A stretch of DNA of 64,000 nt from Aquibium microcysteis (GTDB lineage: Bacteria; Pseudomonadota; Alphaproteobacteria; Rhizobiales; Rhizobiaceae). The stretch spans positions 1,787,001 through 1,851,000 of the forward strand of contig NZ_CP061080.1 of assembly GCF_014495845.1 (NCBI RefSeq). The letters run 5' to 3'. Below, piece by piece: positions 47,581 through 57,169 of this stretch (its first letter is position 1; each line of letters starts with the position of its first letter). The position numbers were made by a program, and so were the translations under genes. A model generated the notes under the pieces. The model saw only the letters and a list, made by a program, of their open reading frames with translations. It was not told the DNA's origin and made no database searches.

Positions 47581-50235
47581 ATGGACGTCGTCGTCGTCGA
47601 ATCGCCAGCAAAGGCGAAGACCATCAACAAGTATCTGGGCAAGAACTACAAGGTTCTTGCATCCTTCGGTCATGTCCGCGACCTGCCGGCCAAGGACGGC
47701 TCGGTGCGGCCCGACGAGGACTTCGCCATGTCCTGGGAGGTGGACGGGCCTTCGTCGAAGCGCCTGGGCGACATCGTCAAGGCGATGAAGGATGCCGACG
47801 GGCTCATTCTCGCCACCGACCCCGACCGCGAAGGCGAGGCGATTTCCTGGCACGTGCTGGAGGTTCTTCGCCAGAAGAAGGCCATCAAGGACAAGTCCGT
47901 CAGCCGGGTCGTCTTCAACGCCATCACCAAGCAGTCCGTGCTCGACGCCATGGCCAATCCGCGCGCCATCGACGTGCCGCTGGTCGACGCCTATCTGGCG
48001 CGGCGGGCGCTCGACTATCTCGTCGGCTTCACCCTCTCTCCCGTCCTGTGGCGCAAGCTGCCGGGCGCCCGCTCGGCCGGCCGCGTGCAGTCCGTGGCGC
48101 TCCGGCTGGTCTGCGACCGCGAAGCCGAGATCGAACGTTTCGTCCGCGAGGAGTACTGGCTGATCGGGGCCCTTCTCGGCACCCCGCGGTCGGAGAGCTT
48201 CGAAGCGCGCCTGACCGCCTTCGACGGCAGGAAGCTGCAGAAGCTCGACATCAAGGACGAGGAGCAGGCCACCGCCATCAAGACCATGCTGGAGGGGGCG
48301 AGCTTCAGGACCCTGACCGTCGAGGCCAAGCCCACCAGGCGCAATCCCGCGCCTCCCTTCACCACCTCGACGCTGCAGCAGGCCGCGTCGTCGCGCCTCG
48401 GCTTCTCCGCCTCCCGCACCATGCAGGTCGCGCAGCGCCTCTACGAGGGCATCGACATGGGCGGCGAGACGACCGGTCTCATCACCTATATGCGGACGGA
48501 CGGCGTGCAGATGGCCCCCGAGGCGCTGTCGGCGGCCCGCGCGACCATCTCCAGGGAGTTCGGCGACCGTTACCTGCCCGACAAGCCGCGTCAGTATTCG
48601 GCCAAGGCGAAAAACGCCCAGGAGGCGCACGAGGCGGTCCGGCCGACCGACTTCTCGCGTACCCCGGCATCCGTCCGCAGCCATCTCGATTCCGACCAGG
48701 CTCGCCTCTACGAGCTGATCTGGAAGCGCGCGATCGCCAGTCAGATGCAGCCGGCCGAGATCGAGCGGACCACCGTCGAGATCGAAGCCGTCAATGGCGG
48801 CAGGACGGCGAATCTGCGCGCCGTCGGATCCGTCGTCCGCTTCGACGGCTTCATCGCTGCCTACACGGACCAGAAGGAAGAGGACGCCGACGACGAGGAC
48901 GAGCGCCGGCTTCCCGAGATCCGCGTGGGCGAGACGCTGAAGCGCGAGAAGATCGATGCCGTCAGGCACTCGACCGAGCCGCCGCCGCGCTATTCGGAAG
49001 CCTCCCTGATCAAGAAGATGGAAGAGCTCGGCATCGGCCGCCCCTCGACCTATGCGGCGACGCTGAAGACGCTGGAGGACCGCGACTACGTCAAGGTCGA
49101 CAAGCGCAGGCTGATCCCGGAAGCCAAGGGACGGCTGGTGACGGCCTTCCTCGAGAACTTCTTCCGGCGCTACGTCGAATACGACTTCACGGCCGCGCTC
49201 GAGGAGAAGCTCGACGAGATCTCCGACGGGCGGCTCGCCTGGAAGGACGTGCTGCGCGATTTCTGGCGCCAGTTCTCCGGCTCCGTCGAGGAGATCAAGG
49301 AACTGCGCGTCACCGACGTCCTGGAGGCGCTGAACGAGGAACTGGCACCGCTGGTGTTTCCGGCCCGCGAGGACGGCAGCGAGCCCCGCTCCTGCCCGAA
49401 ATGCGGCGACGGCCAGCTCTCGCTCAAGCTCGGCCGCTACGGCGCCTTCGTCGGCTGCTCCAACTATCCCGAATGCGGCTTCACCCGCCAGCTCGGCGAC
49501 GCCGGCGGCAATGGCGAGCAGTCCGCCGACGGCGGCGACAAGGCGCTGGGAACCGATCCGCACACCGGCGAGGAGATCGCCCTGAAGAGCGGCCGCTTCG
49601 GCCCCTACGTCCAGCGCGGCGAAGGCAAGGAGGCCAAGCGCGCCAGCCTGCCGAAGGGCTGGACGCCGGACACGATCGACCACGAGAAGGCACTGGCGCT
49701 GCTCTCGCTGCCGCGCAACGTCGGCCAGCATCCCGAAAGCGGCAAGATGATCTCCGCCGGGCTCGGGCGCTATGGCCCGTTCCTCCTGCATGACGGCGTC
49801 TACGCCAACCTCGATTCGATCGAGGACGTGTTCTCGGTCGGCATCAACCGTGCGGTCTCGGTGCTGGCGGAGAAGATCGCGGCGCGGGCGGCAGGCGGAC
49901 GCCGCGGCGGCACGGCGGCGGCGCTGAAGGATCTCGGCGACCATCCCGACGGCGGCGGCAAGATCACCGTGCGCGACGGCAAGTACGGTCCCTACGTCAA
50001 CTACGGCAAGGTCAACGCGACGCTGCCGAAAGGCACCGAGCCGCTGGCGGTCACGGTCGAGGAGGCGCTCGCGCTGATTGCCGAGAAGGCTGGAAAGTCG
50101 GGCACCGGGAAATCGGGTGCGGGCAAGAGCGCAACCGCCAAGAAGGCTGCGCCGAAGAAGGCAGCCGCCAAGAAGGCGCCGGCCAAGGCAGCGTCGAAGA
50201 AACCAGCGGCGGCGAGCGCCGGAAAGAAGGGCTGA
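47581..50235 (+). CDS. topA: DNA topoisomerase I (type IA)
   Basis: The 884-residue enzyme relaxes negative supercoils. It has the TOPRIM domain (VVVESPAKAKTINKYLG, ATDPDREGEAISWHV), the catalytic tyrosine in GLITYMRTDGVQ (Tyr303) and the core RPSTYAATLKTL. The C-terminal region carries a zinc-ribbon (CPKCGDG ... VGCSNYPECGF) and several topoisomerase C-terminal repeats (GRYGPFLLHDG, GKYGPYVNYGK). It ends in a lysine/alanine-rich tail (KKAAPKKAAAKKAPAKAASK), as in many alphaproteobacteria. The ATG at 47581 fits MDVVVVESP. rnr follows six bases after the stop. Confidence 0.97.
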   Translation: MDVVVVESPAKAKTINKYLGKNYKVLASFGHVRDLPAKDGSVRPDEDFAMSWEVDGPSSKRLGDIVKAMKDADGLILATDPDREGEAISWHVLEVLRQKKAIKDKSVSRVVFNAITKQSVLDAMANPRAIDVPLVDAYLARRALDYLVGFTLSPVLWRKLPGARSAGRVQSVALRLVCDREAEIERFVREEYWLIGALLGTPRSESFEARLTAFDGRKLQKLDIKDEEQATAIKTMLEGASFRTLTVEAKPTRRNPAPPFTTSTLQQAASSRLGFSASRTMQVAQRLYEGIDMGGETTGLITYMRTDGVQMAPEALSAARATISREFGDRYLPDKPRQYSAKAKNAQEAHEAVRPTDFSRTPASVRSHLDSDQARLYELIWKRAIASQMQPAEIERTTVEIEAVNGGRTANLRAVGSVVRFDGFIAAYTDQKEEDADDEDERRLPEIRVGETLKREKIDAVRHSTEPPPRYSEASLIKKMEELGIGRPSTYAATLKTLEDRDYVKVDKRRLIPEAKGRLVTAFLENFFRRYVEYDFTAALEEKLDEISDGRLAWKDVLRDFWRQFSGSVEEIKELRVTDVLEALNEELAPLVFPAREDGSEPRSCPKCGDGQLSLKLGRYGAFVGCSNYPECGFTRQLGDAGGNGEQSADGGDKALGTDPHTGEEIALKSGRFGPYVQRGEGKEAKRASLPKGWTPDTIDHEKALALLSLPRNVGQHPESGKMISAGLGRYGPFLLHDGVYANLDSIEDVFSVGINRAVSVLAEKIAARAAGGRRGGTAAALKDLGDHPDGGGKITVRDGKYGPYVNYGKVNATLPKGTEPLAVTVEEALALIAEKAGKSGTGKSGAGKSATAKKAAPKKAAAKKAPAKAASKKPAAASAGKKG

Positions 50236-50240
50236 AGCTG

Positions 50241-52571
50241 TTGGCGAGACGGATTCCCGGCATCAAGAAATCCCGCGGCAAAGCCGGGAAGACGTCCGCC
50301 GAGGAGCATGAACCCAACGCCTTCCGCCCGACGCGCGACCAGGTGCTGACCTTCGTCGCGGAAAATCCGGACCGCGCCTCCAAACGCGACATCGCCAGGG
50401 CCTTCAATCTGCGCGGCGACGACCGCATCTGGCTGAAGGACCTGCTCAGCGACCTGCAGGACGAGGGACTGCTGGAAAAGCGGGCAAAGCGGCTGCACAA
50501 GCCCGGCGCGCTGCCGCACGTGACCGTGCTCGACATCTACGGGCGCGACGGTGACGGCGGCCTGCTCGCCCGGCCGGCCGAAGCCCGCGTGGACGTCGAC
50601 GGGAACGTCGTGGTCGCCATCCGTGCGTCGAAGCTCGGCAAGGGGCCTACGCCCGGCATCGGCGACCGCGTGCTCGCCCGCGTCTTCCCCGGCGGGGACG
50701 CCGATGGTCCGGACTACACCGCCCGGGTGATGAAGGTCATCGACAAGCGCCGCGACACCGTGCTCGGCGTGATCCGCAGGCTTTCCGACGGAACGCTGCG
50801 CACCGAGGCGGTCGACCGGCGCCAGCCGGAGATGCTGATCGATACCGAAAATCTGGGTGACGGCAAGGTGGGCGACCTCGTCGAACTGGAGCCGCTCCGC
50901 CCGACCCGCTACGGCCTGCCGCGCGGCAAGGTCGTCGCCGTCATAGGTTCCCTGACGAGCGAGAAGGCGGTCTCGATGATCGCCATCCACGCGCACGAGA
51001 TCCCGCACGTCTTTCCGCGCGACGCGCTCGGCGAAGCCAACGATGCGAAGCCCGCCACGATGGACGGCCGCGAGGACTGGCGCGAGGTCCCGCTCGTCAC
51101 GATCGATCCCGCCGACGCCAAGGACCATGACGACGCCGTCTTCGCCGAGACCGACACCGATCCGGCCAATCCGGGCGGGGTCGTCGTCACGGTCGCCATC
51201 GCCGACGTCGCGGCCTATGTCAGGCCGGGTTCCGCGCTCGACCGGGAGGCGCTGAAGCGCGGCAACTCGGTCTATTTTCCCGACCGCGTCGTGCCGATGC
51301 TGCCCGAGCGGATATCGAACGACCTCTGCTCCCTGAGGGAAGGCGAGGACCGCCCTGCCCTCGCCGTCCGCATGACCTTCGCGGCGGACGGACGAAAGAT
51401 CCGGCACTCCTTCCACCGCATCATGATGCGCTCCGTGGCCAAGCTTGCCTACCCCCAGGCACAGGCGGCCATCGACGGCGCTCCCGACGAGAAGACCGCG
51501 CCGCTTCTCGACGGCGTGCTGAAGCCGCTGTGGGACGCCTATGCGGTGCTGTCGCGCGGTCGCGACCAGCGCGCGCCGCTGGAACTCGACCTGCCCGAGC
51601 GCAAGATCCTGCTCAAGCCGGACGGCACCGTCGACCGCGTCACCGTTCCCGAGCGGCTCGCCGCCCATCGCCTGATCGAGGAGTTCATGATCCAGGCCAA
51701 CGTCGCGGCCGCCGAGACGCTGGAGGGGAAGAAGCAGGCGCTCGTCTACCGCATCCACGACGCCCCCTCGCTCGCCAGGCAGGAATCGCTTCGCGAGTTC
51801 CTGCAGACCGTCGGCCTGTCGCTCGCCCGCGGCGCGCAGCTGCGCCCGTCGCAGTTCAACGCGATCCTGCAGCGCGCCCGGGGCGAGGAGAACGAGACGC
51901 TGATCAACGAGGTGGTGCTGCGCTCGCAGAGCCAGGCGGAATACTCGCCCGCCAACATCGGGCATTTCGGCCTGAACCTGCGCCGCTACGCCCATTTCAC
52001 CTCGCCGATCCGCCGCTACGCCGACCTGATCGTGCACCGCGCCCTTGTTTCCGCCCTCGGCCTTGGCAGGGACGGTCTCACGCCCGGCGAGGAGGCGCGG
52101 CTGGAAGACACCGCCGCGCTGATCTCGGCCGCCGAGCGACGTGCCATGGCCGCCGAGCGCGACACCGTCGACCGCCTGATCGCCGAGCACCTCGCGACCC
52201 GCAAGGGCGACGTCTTCGAGGCCCGCATCGGCGGGGTCACCAAGGCGGGTCTGTTCGTCAGATTGCCGCAGTTCGGTGCAGATGGCTTCGTGCCGGTGTC
52301 AACGCTGGGCAATGACTACTATATCTACGACGAAGCGGCCCACTCGCTGGTGGGTGAGAGGCAAGGCAAGGGCTTTCGCCTCGGCGATCCGGTCGAAGTG
52401 AAGCTGGTCGAGATCGCGCCGCTTGCCGGAGCCATGCGCTTCGAGATGCTGAGCGAACCCAGACCGCTGCCGACGGCGACGCGGTCCTTCCACAAGGCGA
52501 AGGGCCAGACGCGACGGCTGCAGTCCAAGGCACCGCGACGGGGACGGCCCGGTCGCGCAAGGAGCAAGTAG
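50241..52571 (+). CDS. rnr: Ribonuclease R
   Basis: The 776-residue 3'-5' exoribonuclease has an N-terminal winged-helix segment, cold-shock-like domains, the RNB catalytic domain (ITIDPADAKDHDDAVF-like: VTIDPADAKDHDDAVFAE; VAIADVAAYVRPGSALDREA; RRYADLIVHRAL) and an S1 domain (FEARIGGVTKAGLFVRL), with a basic tail. It degrades structured RNA, including mRNA and rRNA fragments. TTG at 50241 appears to be the start, six bases after topA; no ATG occurs nearby. DUF983 starts immediately after its stop, so topA-rnr-DUF983 is likely one transcript. Confidence 0.95.
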   Translation: MARRIPGIKKSRGKAGKTSAEEHEPNAFRPTRDQVLTFVAENPDRASKRDIARAFNLRGDDRIWLKDLLSDLQDEGLLEKRAKRLHKPGALPHVTVLDIYGRDGDGGLLARPAEARVDVDGNVVVAIRASKLGKGPTPGIGDRVLARVFPGGDADGPDYTARVMKVIDKRRDTVLGVIRRLSDGTLRTEAVDRRQPEMLIDTENLGDGKVGDLVELEPLRPTRYGLPRGKVVAVIGSLTSEKAVSMIAIHAHEIPHVFPRDALGEANDAKPATMDGREDWREVPLVTIDPADAKDHDDAVFAETDTDPANPGGVVVTVAIADVAAYVRPGSALDREALKRGNSVYFPDRVVPMLPERISNDLCSLREGEDRPALAVRMTFAADGRKIRHSFHRIMMRSVAKLAYPQAQAAIDGAPDEKTAPLLDGVLKPLWDAYAVLSRGRDQRAPLELDLPERKILLKPDGTVDRVTVPERLAAHRLIEEFMIQANVAAAETLEGKKQALVYRIHDAPSLARQESLREFLQTVGLSLARGAQLRPSQFNAILQRARGEENETLINEVVLRSQSQAEYSPANIGHFGLNLRRYAHFTSPIRRYADLIVHRALVSALGLGRDGLTPGEEARLEDTAALISAAERRAMAAERDTVDRLIAEHLATRKGDVFEARIGGVTKAGLFVRLPQFGADGFVPVSTLGNDYYIYDEAAHSLVGERQGKGFRLGDPVEVKLVEIAPLAGAMRFEMLSEPRPLPTATRSFHKAKGQTRRLQSKAPRRGRPGRARSK

Positions 52572-53006
52572 ATGGAGCGACACGAATTCGGCGGCGAGAG
52601 CCATTCCGGCCGGCCGCAGCGCAACCTCTGGCAGTCGATGAAGCGGGGCTTCACGGGGCGCTGCCCGCATTGCGGCGAAGGCCGGCTCTTCTCGAGCTTC
52701 GCCCGCACGGCCGAAAGCTGCGCGGTCTGCGGCGAAGAGTTCCACCACCACCGGGCCGACGACCTGCCGGCCTATCTCGTCATCTTCATCGTCGGCCATG
52801 TCGTCGTCGCCGCCTTCATGGGCATGGAGGCGACCTCGGACCTGTCGATGTGGACGCATCTGGCGATCTGGGTCCCCGTCACCATCGTCTCGTCGATTGC
52901 GCTGCTGCAACCGGTGAAGGGAGCCGTTGTCGGGTTGCAGTGGGCGTTGTACATGCACGGCTTCGGCGGCCACGCCGATGAGTTCGAGACGCATCCGGAA
53001 GCCTGA
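52572..53006 (+). CDS. DUF983 membrane protein
   Basis: The 144-residue protein has a zinc-ribbon-like pair of CxxC motifs (CPHCGEG and CAVCGEEF), followed by two membrane segments (AYLVIFIVGHVVVAAFMGM and IWVPVTIVSSIALLQPV). This is the DUF983 layout, found across alphaproteobacteria, commonly next to rnr. Function unknown; cysteines suggest metal binding at the membrane face. The ATG at 52572 directly abuts the rnr stop codon. Confidence 0.9.
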   Translation: MERHEFGGESHSGRPQRNLWQSMKRGFTGRCPHCGEGRLFSSFARTAESCAVCGEEFHHHRADDLPAYLVIFIVGHVVVAAFMGMEATSDLSMWTHLAIWVPVTIVSSIALLQPVKGAVVGLQWALYMHGFGGHADEFETHPEA

Positions 53007-53037
53007 CGGCGGCCGCACAGACGGGGGAGGAGGCTCC

Positions 53038-53778
53038 ATGGAGGGCATGACGCGGGCGGAGGTCGACAAGGCCGAGAACAAGGATTTCGCGCTCGGCGGC
53101 CGGCCTATGCGTCCGCGCGATGCCGCCACGCTGATCCTTCTCGACCGCTCGGGACCCGAAGTGAAGGTTCTGATCGGCCGGCGCCATCGCGCCCACGCCT
53201 TCATGCCGGGCCGATTCGTCTTTCCGGGCGGCCGCACCGATCCGCACGACAGCAGGGTGCCGACGGCGACGTCGCTGCCCGCCGAAGAGGAGATGCGCAT
53301 CGCCGGAACGGGCTCCCGCGCGTCTGCCGCCCGGGCGCGCGCCATCGCGCTCTCGGCCGTCCGCGAGACCTACGAGGAAGCCGGCCTCCTGATCGGCATC
53401 GCCGCTCCTTTCAGAACCACGCGACCGGGCTGGCAGGGCTTCGTCGAACACGGCGTCTCGCCGGCGCTCGACCGCCTGCGCTTCGTGGCGCGCGCCATCA
53501 CGCCGCCCGGACGCGTGCGTCGCTACGACACCCGATTCCTCGCCGCATGGCGCGACGACGTCGCGGTCGAGCTGCCCGAAGGCGGCCCCACGAACGAACT
53601 CGAAGAACTCTGTTGGCTGTCGATCGAGGATGCCAAGAAGGCCGAGATCCCGGCGATCACCCGCACGGTGCTCGACGAACTGAAGGCCCGCCTCGACAAG
53701 GACCCGGCCCTGAAGCCCGGTCATCCCGTTCCCTTCTACAGGATGACGCGCAACCGCTTCCTGCGCGATCTCGTCTGA
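53038..53778 (+). CDS. Nudix hydrolase
   Basis: The 246-residue protein has a split Nudix box: FVFPGGRTDPHD, then an insertion of about 35 residues, then LSAVRETYEEAGLLIG. This longer spacing resembles CoA- or acyl-CoA-pyrophosphatase-like Nudix proteins of the NUDT19/NrtR-neighbour type rather than NudK. GGGGGAGGAGG precedes the ATG at 53038. It lies 31 bases after DUF983 and ahead of an MFS gene in the same direction. Substrate unknown. Confidence 0.82.
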   Translation: MEGMTRAEVDKAENKDFALGGRPMRPRDAATLILLDRSGPEVKVLIGRRHRAHAFMPGRFVFPGGRTDPHDSRVPTATSLPAEEEMRIAGTGSRASAARARAIALSAVRETYEEAGLLIGIAAPFRTTRPGWQGFVEHGVSPALDRLRFVARAITPPGRVRRYDTRFLAAWRDDVAVELPEGGPTNELEELCWLSIEDAKKAEIPAITRTVLDELKARLDKDPALKPGHPVPFYRMTRNRFLRDLV

Positions 53779-53794
53779 GGGTGGGCCAGGACAC

Positions 53795-54988
53795 ATGACG
53801 GGCGTTCTTCCGGTCGATCGCGGCGCCGCGCCCGAGGGCGTCAGGTGGCTCTCGCTCGCCGCAGCCATCGCGTCGATATCCGCAGTCGGCGTGGCGATCG
53901 GCCTCGGCGTTCCGCTGCTGTCGATCATCCTCGAGCAGCGCGGCCATTCCGCGACCGCAATCGGCTTCAACACGGCCGTGGCCGGACTGGCCTCGATCGC
54001 GGTGGCGCCGCTGGCGATTCCCATCGCCGCACGGCTGGGCGTCGCCCTCACGATGCTGATCGCGATCGCGCTCGGGGCCAGCTGCTTCGCCGGATTCTAC
54101 TTCACCCAGGACTACTGGATGTGGATCGTCCTGCGCGCGCTGATGCACGTCGGCATCACGCTGCTGTTCATCCTGTCGGAGTTCTGGATCAGCGCCTCGG
54201 CACCGCCGCACCGGCGCGGGCTGGTGCTCGGCATCTACGCCACCGTCCTCTCCCTCGGCTTCGCCTTCGGTCCATGGCTCTTCGCGCGGATCGGCAGCGA
54301 CGGCTTCGCCCCCTTCGGAGCGGGCGTCGCCATCACCGTCCTGGCCGCCCTGCCCGTGATCGCCGCATGGCGCGAGAGCCCCGACATCTCGAACCGCTCG
54401 GGCGAAGCCGGCGGCCGTCGCTTCTGGCACTACATCCTGCTCGTGCCGACGGCGACCGCAGCCGTCCTCGTCTTCGGCGCGGTGGAGACCGGCGGTTTCG
54501 CGCTGTTTCCGGTCTATGGCGCACGCCTGGGCTACACCGAGGCCGATTCGGCGCTGCTGCTGACAGCCATCGGGCTGGGCAACGTGCTGCTGCAGGTTCC
54601 GCTGGGGATGGTCAGCGACCGGACCCGCGACCGGCGGACCATCCTGGCGGGATGCGCCTTCGTCGGGCTGGCCGGCATGCTGGCCCTGCCCTGGCTCGCG
54701 TCCAACTGGCATGCCACGGCCGCCGTCCTGTTCGTCTGGGGCGGCGTCGTCGCCGGGCTCTACACGATCGGCCTCGCCCATCTCGGCTCACGGCTCAGCG
54801 GCCGGGACCTTGCCTCGGCCAACGCAGCCTTCGTCTTCTGCTACGGCCTGGGAATGATTCTGGGACCGCAGGTGATCGGCGCGGGCATGGACCTCGTCGG
54901 CATGCACGGCTTCGCCTGGTCGCTGAGCTTCTTCTTCGCGGCCTACCTCGTCCTGGCCTTCGGCCGGATGCTGCGCCGCGCCCCCTGA
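53795..54988 (+). CDS. MFS transporter
   Basis: The 397-residue protein has 12 predicted membrane segments and MFS loop features (SDRTRDRRTILAG between segments 8 and 9, and PHRRGLVLGIYATVLSLG in the first half). It resembles the YcaD/YfcJ-like sugar or drug efflux branch. It follows the Nudix gene by 16 bases and is probably the last gene of topA-rnr-DUF983-nudix-MFS. This five-gene order is common in Hyphomicrobiales. Substrate unknown. Confidence 0.85.
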   Translation: MTGVLPVDRGAAPEGVRWLSLAAAIASISAVGVAIGLGVPLLSIILEQRGHSATAIGFNTAVAGLASIAVAPLAIPIAARLGVALTMLIAIALGASCFAGFYFTQDYWMWIVLRALMHVGITLLFILSEFWISASAPPHRRGLVLGIYATVLSLGFAFGPWLFARIGSDGFAPFGAGVAITVLAALPVIAAWRESPDISNRSGEAGGRRFWHYILLVPTATAAVLVFGAVETGGFALFPVYGARLGYTEADSALLLTAIGLGNVLLQVPLGMVSDRTRDRRTILAGCAFVGLAGMLALPWLASNWHATAAVLFVWGGVVAGLYTIGLAHLGSRLSGRDLASANAAFVFCYGLGMILGPQVIGAGMDLVGMHGFAWSLSFFFAAYLVLAFGRMLRRAP

Positions 54989-55139
54989 ACCGGCGGACTC
55001 CGACCGTTTCGGCCGCCGATGCCCTTGACATTCGGGCGGGCTCGTTTATGTCACGGCGAACTTTCCGCGGACGGTCGGACCGTCGCGCGCCTGCCTGGCG
55101 CGAGATCGGAAGCTCCAACATTCAGGATGGACATCTGCC

Positions 55140-55307
55140 ATGGCCAAAGCCGCGAACATCAAGATCAAGCTGCTCTCGACCGCCGACACCGGCTTCTTCT
55201 ACGTGACGAGCAAGAACAGCCGTACCAAGACCGACAAGCTGTCGTTCCGCAAGTACGACCCGATCGCCAAGAAGCACGTCGAGTTCAAGGAAACCAAGAT
55301 CAAGTAA
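55140..55307 (+). CDS. rpmG: 50S ribosomal protein L33
   Basis: The 55-residue protein is a standard L33: [20 protein letters not shown], then [19 protein letters not shown] and VEFKETKIK. It lacks the CxxC zinc pair found in some L33 forms, so it is the zinc-independent type (C-minus). The ATG at 55140 follows AGGA. It is monocistronic with a strong terminator. Confidence 0.97.
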   Translation: MAKAANIKIKLLSTADTGFFYVTSKNSRTKTDKLSFRKYDPIAKKHVEFKETKIK

Positions 55308-55332
55308 CCGGACGATCCGGTCGACCGATCCG

Positions 55333-55356
55333 AACGCCGCCTCCGGGCGGCGTTTT
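55333..55356 (+). terminator. rpmG terminator
   Basis: AACGCCGCC and GGCGGCGTT form a perfect 9-bp stem with a 4-base loop, followed by TTTT. Confidence 0.85.
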
Positions 55357-55465
55357 GCGTTTCCGGCGACCCTCCCCGCGCCGACCGGCTGAAGCGCATG
55401 GGCAGGCAGGTGCGCGCACACAGGCGCCTGCGTCGGATCGGGCGGGTACGGAAAAGGAGAAAGGG

Positions 55466-55524
55466 GGCCGGCCGGCAACTGACAGCGGTACGAGGAGGCC
55501 ACTATACGTCAGTGCCGGCCGGCC
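55466..55524. repeat. Long isolated inverted repeat, 17-bp stem
   Basis: The arm at 55466-55483 pairs with 55508-55524 over 17 base pairs with a single bulged A, including GGCCGGCCGGC on one side and GCCGGCCGGCC on the other. The 24-base loop contains GAGGAGG on the plus strand, or CCTCCTC on the minus strand, resembling ribosome-site and anti-ribosome-site sequences. No T tract follows, so it is not a normal terminator. Confidence 0.8.
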
Positions 55525-55773
55525 AACCCCACGGAACCCAGGAGATGCGGCGGACCTGAGGATCATGGGGTATCGGCGACAGACGCAACGGAAGGGGTTT
55601 TGGTGTCCCGCGATTGCGTCCTTATGGCGCGAGATTTGCGCAACCTCAGATAAAAATCAATAGTTTCTTAAGCATGCGCGCGATTTAGGTGACGTTAAGG
55701 TAAACTCCTGCCGCAGCACCCCCGAACATGTCTCGTTTTGGGTCGGATCGGGGCTCCGTCGTCGGCGTCCGCC

Positions 55774-57141
55774 TCACGCCGCGCGGCCGACCACGCGGTT
55801 CCGGCCGCCATTCTTGGCCTCGTACAGCGCGCGGTCGGCGCGCTTGAGGAGTGCGGCCGCATCGTCGTGGATGTGCAGCATCTGCGCCACGCCGACGCTG
55901 ATGGTGACCGTGACCGCCTGCCCGCCGACGTCGAACGGGACGCTGGCGACCTCCTGGCGCAACCGTTCGGCGATCTTCTCGGCGGTGCGCCCGTCGGTAT
56001 CGGGCATCACGATGACGAACTCCTCGCCGCCGAAGCGGCAGGCGAGATCGGCGCCGCGCACGCTGCGCCGGAGCCGCGTGGCGAACTCGTGCAGGACGGC
56101 GTCGCCGCCGTCATGGCCCCAGGTGTCGTTGATCGACTTGAAGCGGTCGAGGTCGGTGATCATCAAGGACAGCGGCATCCGGCGCGACTTGGCGCGGCTC
56201 ACCAGGGCGTCGAGATGGCTGTCGAGATAGCGGCGGTTGTGCAGCCCGGTCAGGCCGTCCGTGACCGCGAGTTCGATCGTCTCGGTCACCGAAGCCCGCA
56301 GATGGTCGTTGTAGCGCTTGCGCTTCACCTGCGTGCGCATGCGGGCGATCAGTTCCTGGCCGTCGAGCGGACGCACGATGTAGTCGTTGACCCCGAGTTC
56401 CAGCGCCCGGGCGATGCGCTGGTCCTCGCCCTGCTCGACGACGAGGATGATCGGCAGGAACCGCGTGCGGTCGAGCGACCGCAGTTGCGAGCACAGACGC
56501 AGCGGATCGAAGGCATCGAAGCCGGTCGTCACGACGATGGTGTCGTAGGCACCCTCCGCGGCTCGGAACAGGCCGTCCTGCGGATCGAGGCTGACGTCGA
56601 CCTGCGCTGCATCGCCGAACTTCGCCCGGATGGCCTCGGCCGATCCGGCCTTTCCGTCGACCAGCAGGATGCGGGGCAATCCTCCCTCGGGGCCGCGCAT
56701 GCCCGTGATCAGCGCCTCGACGCCGATGGCGCGGGTCGTGGAGGCGCGCAGTCGCAGTTCGTCAGACAGGACCTTCAGCCGCACGAGGCTCTTGACGCGC
56801 GTCATCAGCTGCAGGTCGTTGGCGGGCTTGGTCAGAAAATCGTCGGCCCCGACCTCCAGCCCCCGCACCCGGTCCTCGACCTGATCCAGCGCCGTCACCA
56901 TCACGACCGGGATGTGGGCGGTCGCCGGATCGGCCTTGATGCGACGGCAGACCTCGAAGCCGTCCATGCCGGGCATCATGATGTCGAGCAGGACGACGTC
57001 GACGCGGCCGCTTTCGCACAGATCCAGCGCCTCGCGACCGCTCGTCGCCGTCAGGACCTCGAAATACTCGGCGAGCAGGCGCGCTTCGAGAAGCCGAAGA
57101 TTGGCCGGAACGTCGTCGACGACGAGGATGCGCGCGGTCAT
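55774..57141 (-). CDS. pleD: Response regulator / diguanylate cyclase PleD
   Basis: The 455-residue protein has two receiver domains and a GGDEF domain, the PleD layout. Receiver 1 has the phospho-acceptor Asp53 (VVLLDIMMPGMDGFE). Receiver 2 is degenerate, with TTGFDAFD at that site, and serves dimerisation. The GGDEF domain has GGEEF and the inhibitory RxxD site (RGADLACRFGGEEF). It makes cyclic di-GMP to control motility and cell polarity. It lies 28 bases downstream of divK and is co-transcribed. Confidence 0.96.
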   Translation of the reverse strand: MTARILVVDDVPANLRLLEARLLAEYFEVLTATSGREALDLCESGRVDVVLLDIMMPGMDGFEVCRRIKADPATAHIPVVMVTALDQVEDRVRGLEVGADDFLTKPANDLQLMTRVKSLVRLKVLSDELRLRASTTRAIGVEALITGMRGPEGGLPRILLVDGKAGSAEAIRAKFGDAAQVDVSLDPQDGLFRAAEGAYDTIVVTTGFDAFDPLRLCSQLRSLDRTRFLPIILVVEQGEDQRIARALELGVNDYIVRPLDGQELIARMRTQVKRKRYNDHLRASVTETIELAVTDGLTGLHNRRYLDSHLDALVSRAKSRRMPLSLMITDLDRFKSINDTWGHDGGDAVLHEFATRLRRSVRGADLACRFGGEEFVIVMPDTDGRTAEKIAERLRQEVASVPFDVGGQAVTVTISVGVAQMLHIHDDAAALLKRADRALYEAKNGGRNRVVGRAA

Positions 57142-57169
57142 GCCGGAATTCCGTCGTTCGGGGCGCGGT

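Larger units (their letters stand above)
55308..55773. other. Intergenic region between rpmG and pleD (convergent)
   Basis: This 466-base gap is the largest without a gene. It holds the rpmG terminator (55333-55356), an exceptionally stable hairpin (55466-55524) and an AT-rich patch (55640-55700: GATAAAAATCAATAGTTTCTTAAG). No reading frame looks like a protein. With both flanking genes pointing inwards, the AT-rich patch could serve an RNA gene, or the end of pleD. Confidence 0.5.

Noticed and set aside
47491-49944. 817-codon open frame antisense to topA
   Set aside because: topA is certain on the plus strand. In high-GC DNA the opposite strand often stays open by third-position bias, and the translation is compositionally odd with no domain.
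50001-52190. 729-codon open frame antisense to rnr
   Set aside because: Shadow of rnr; the translation has no recognisable domain or ribosome site.
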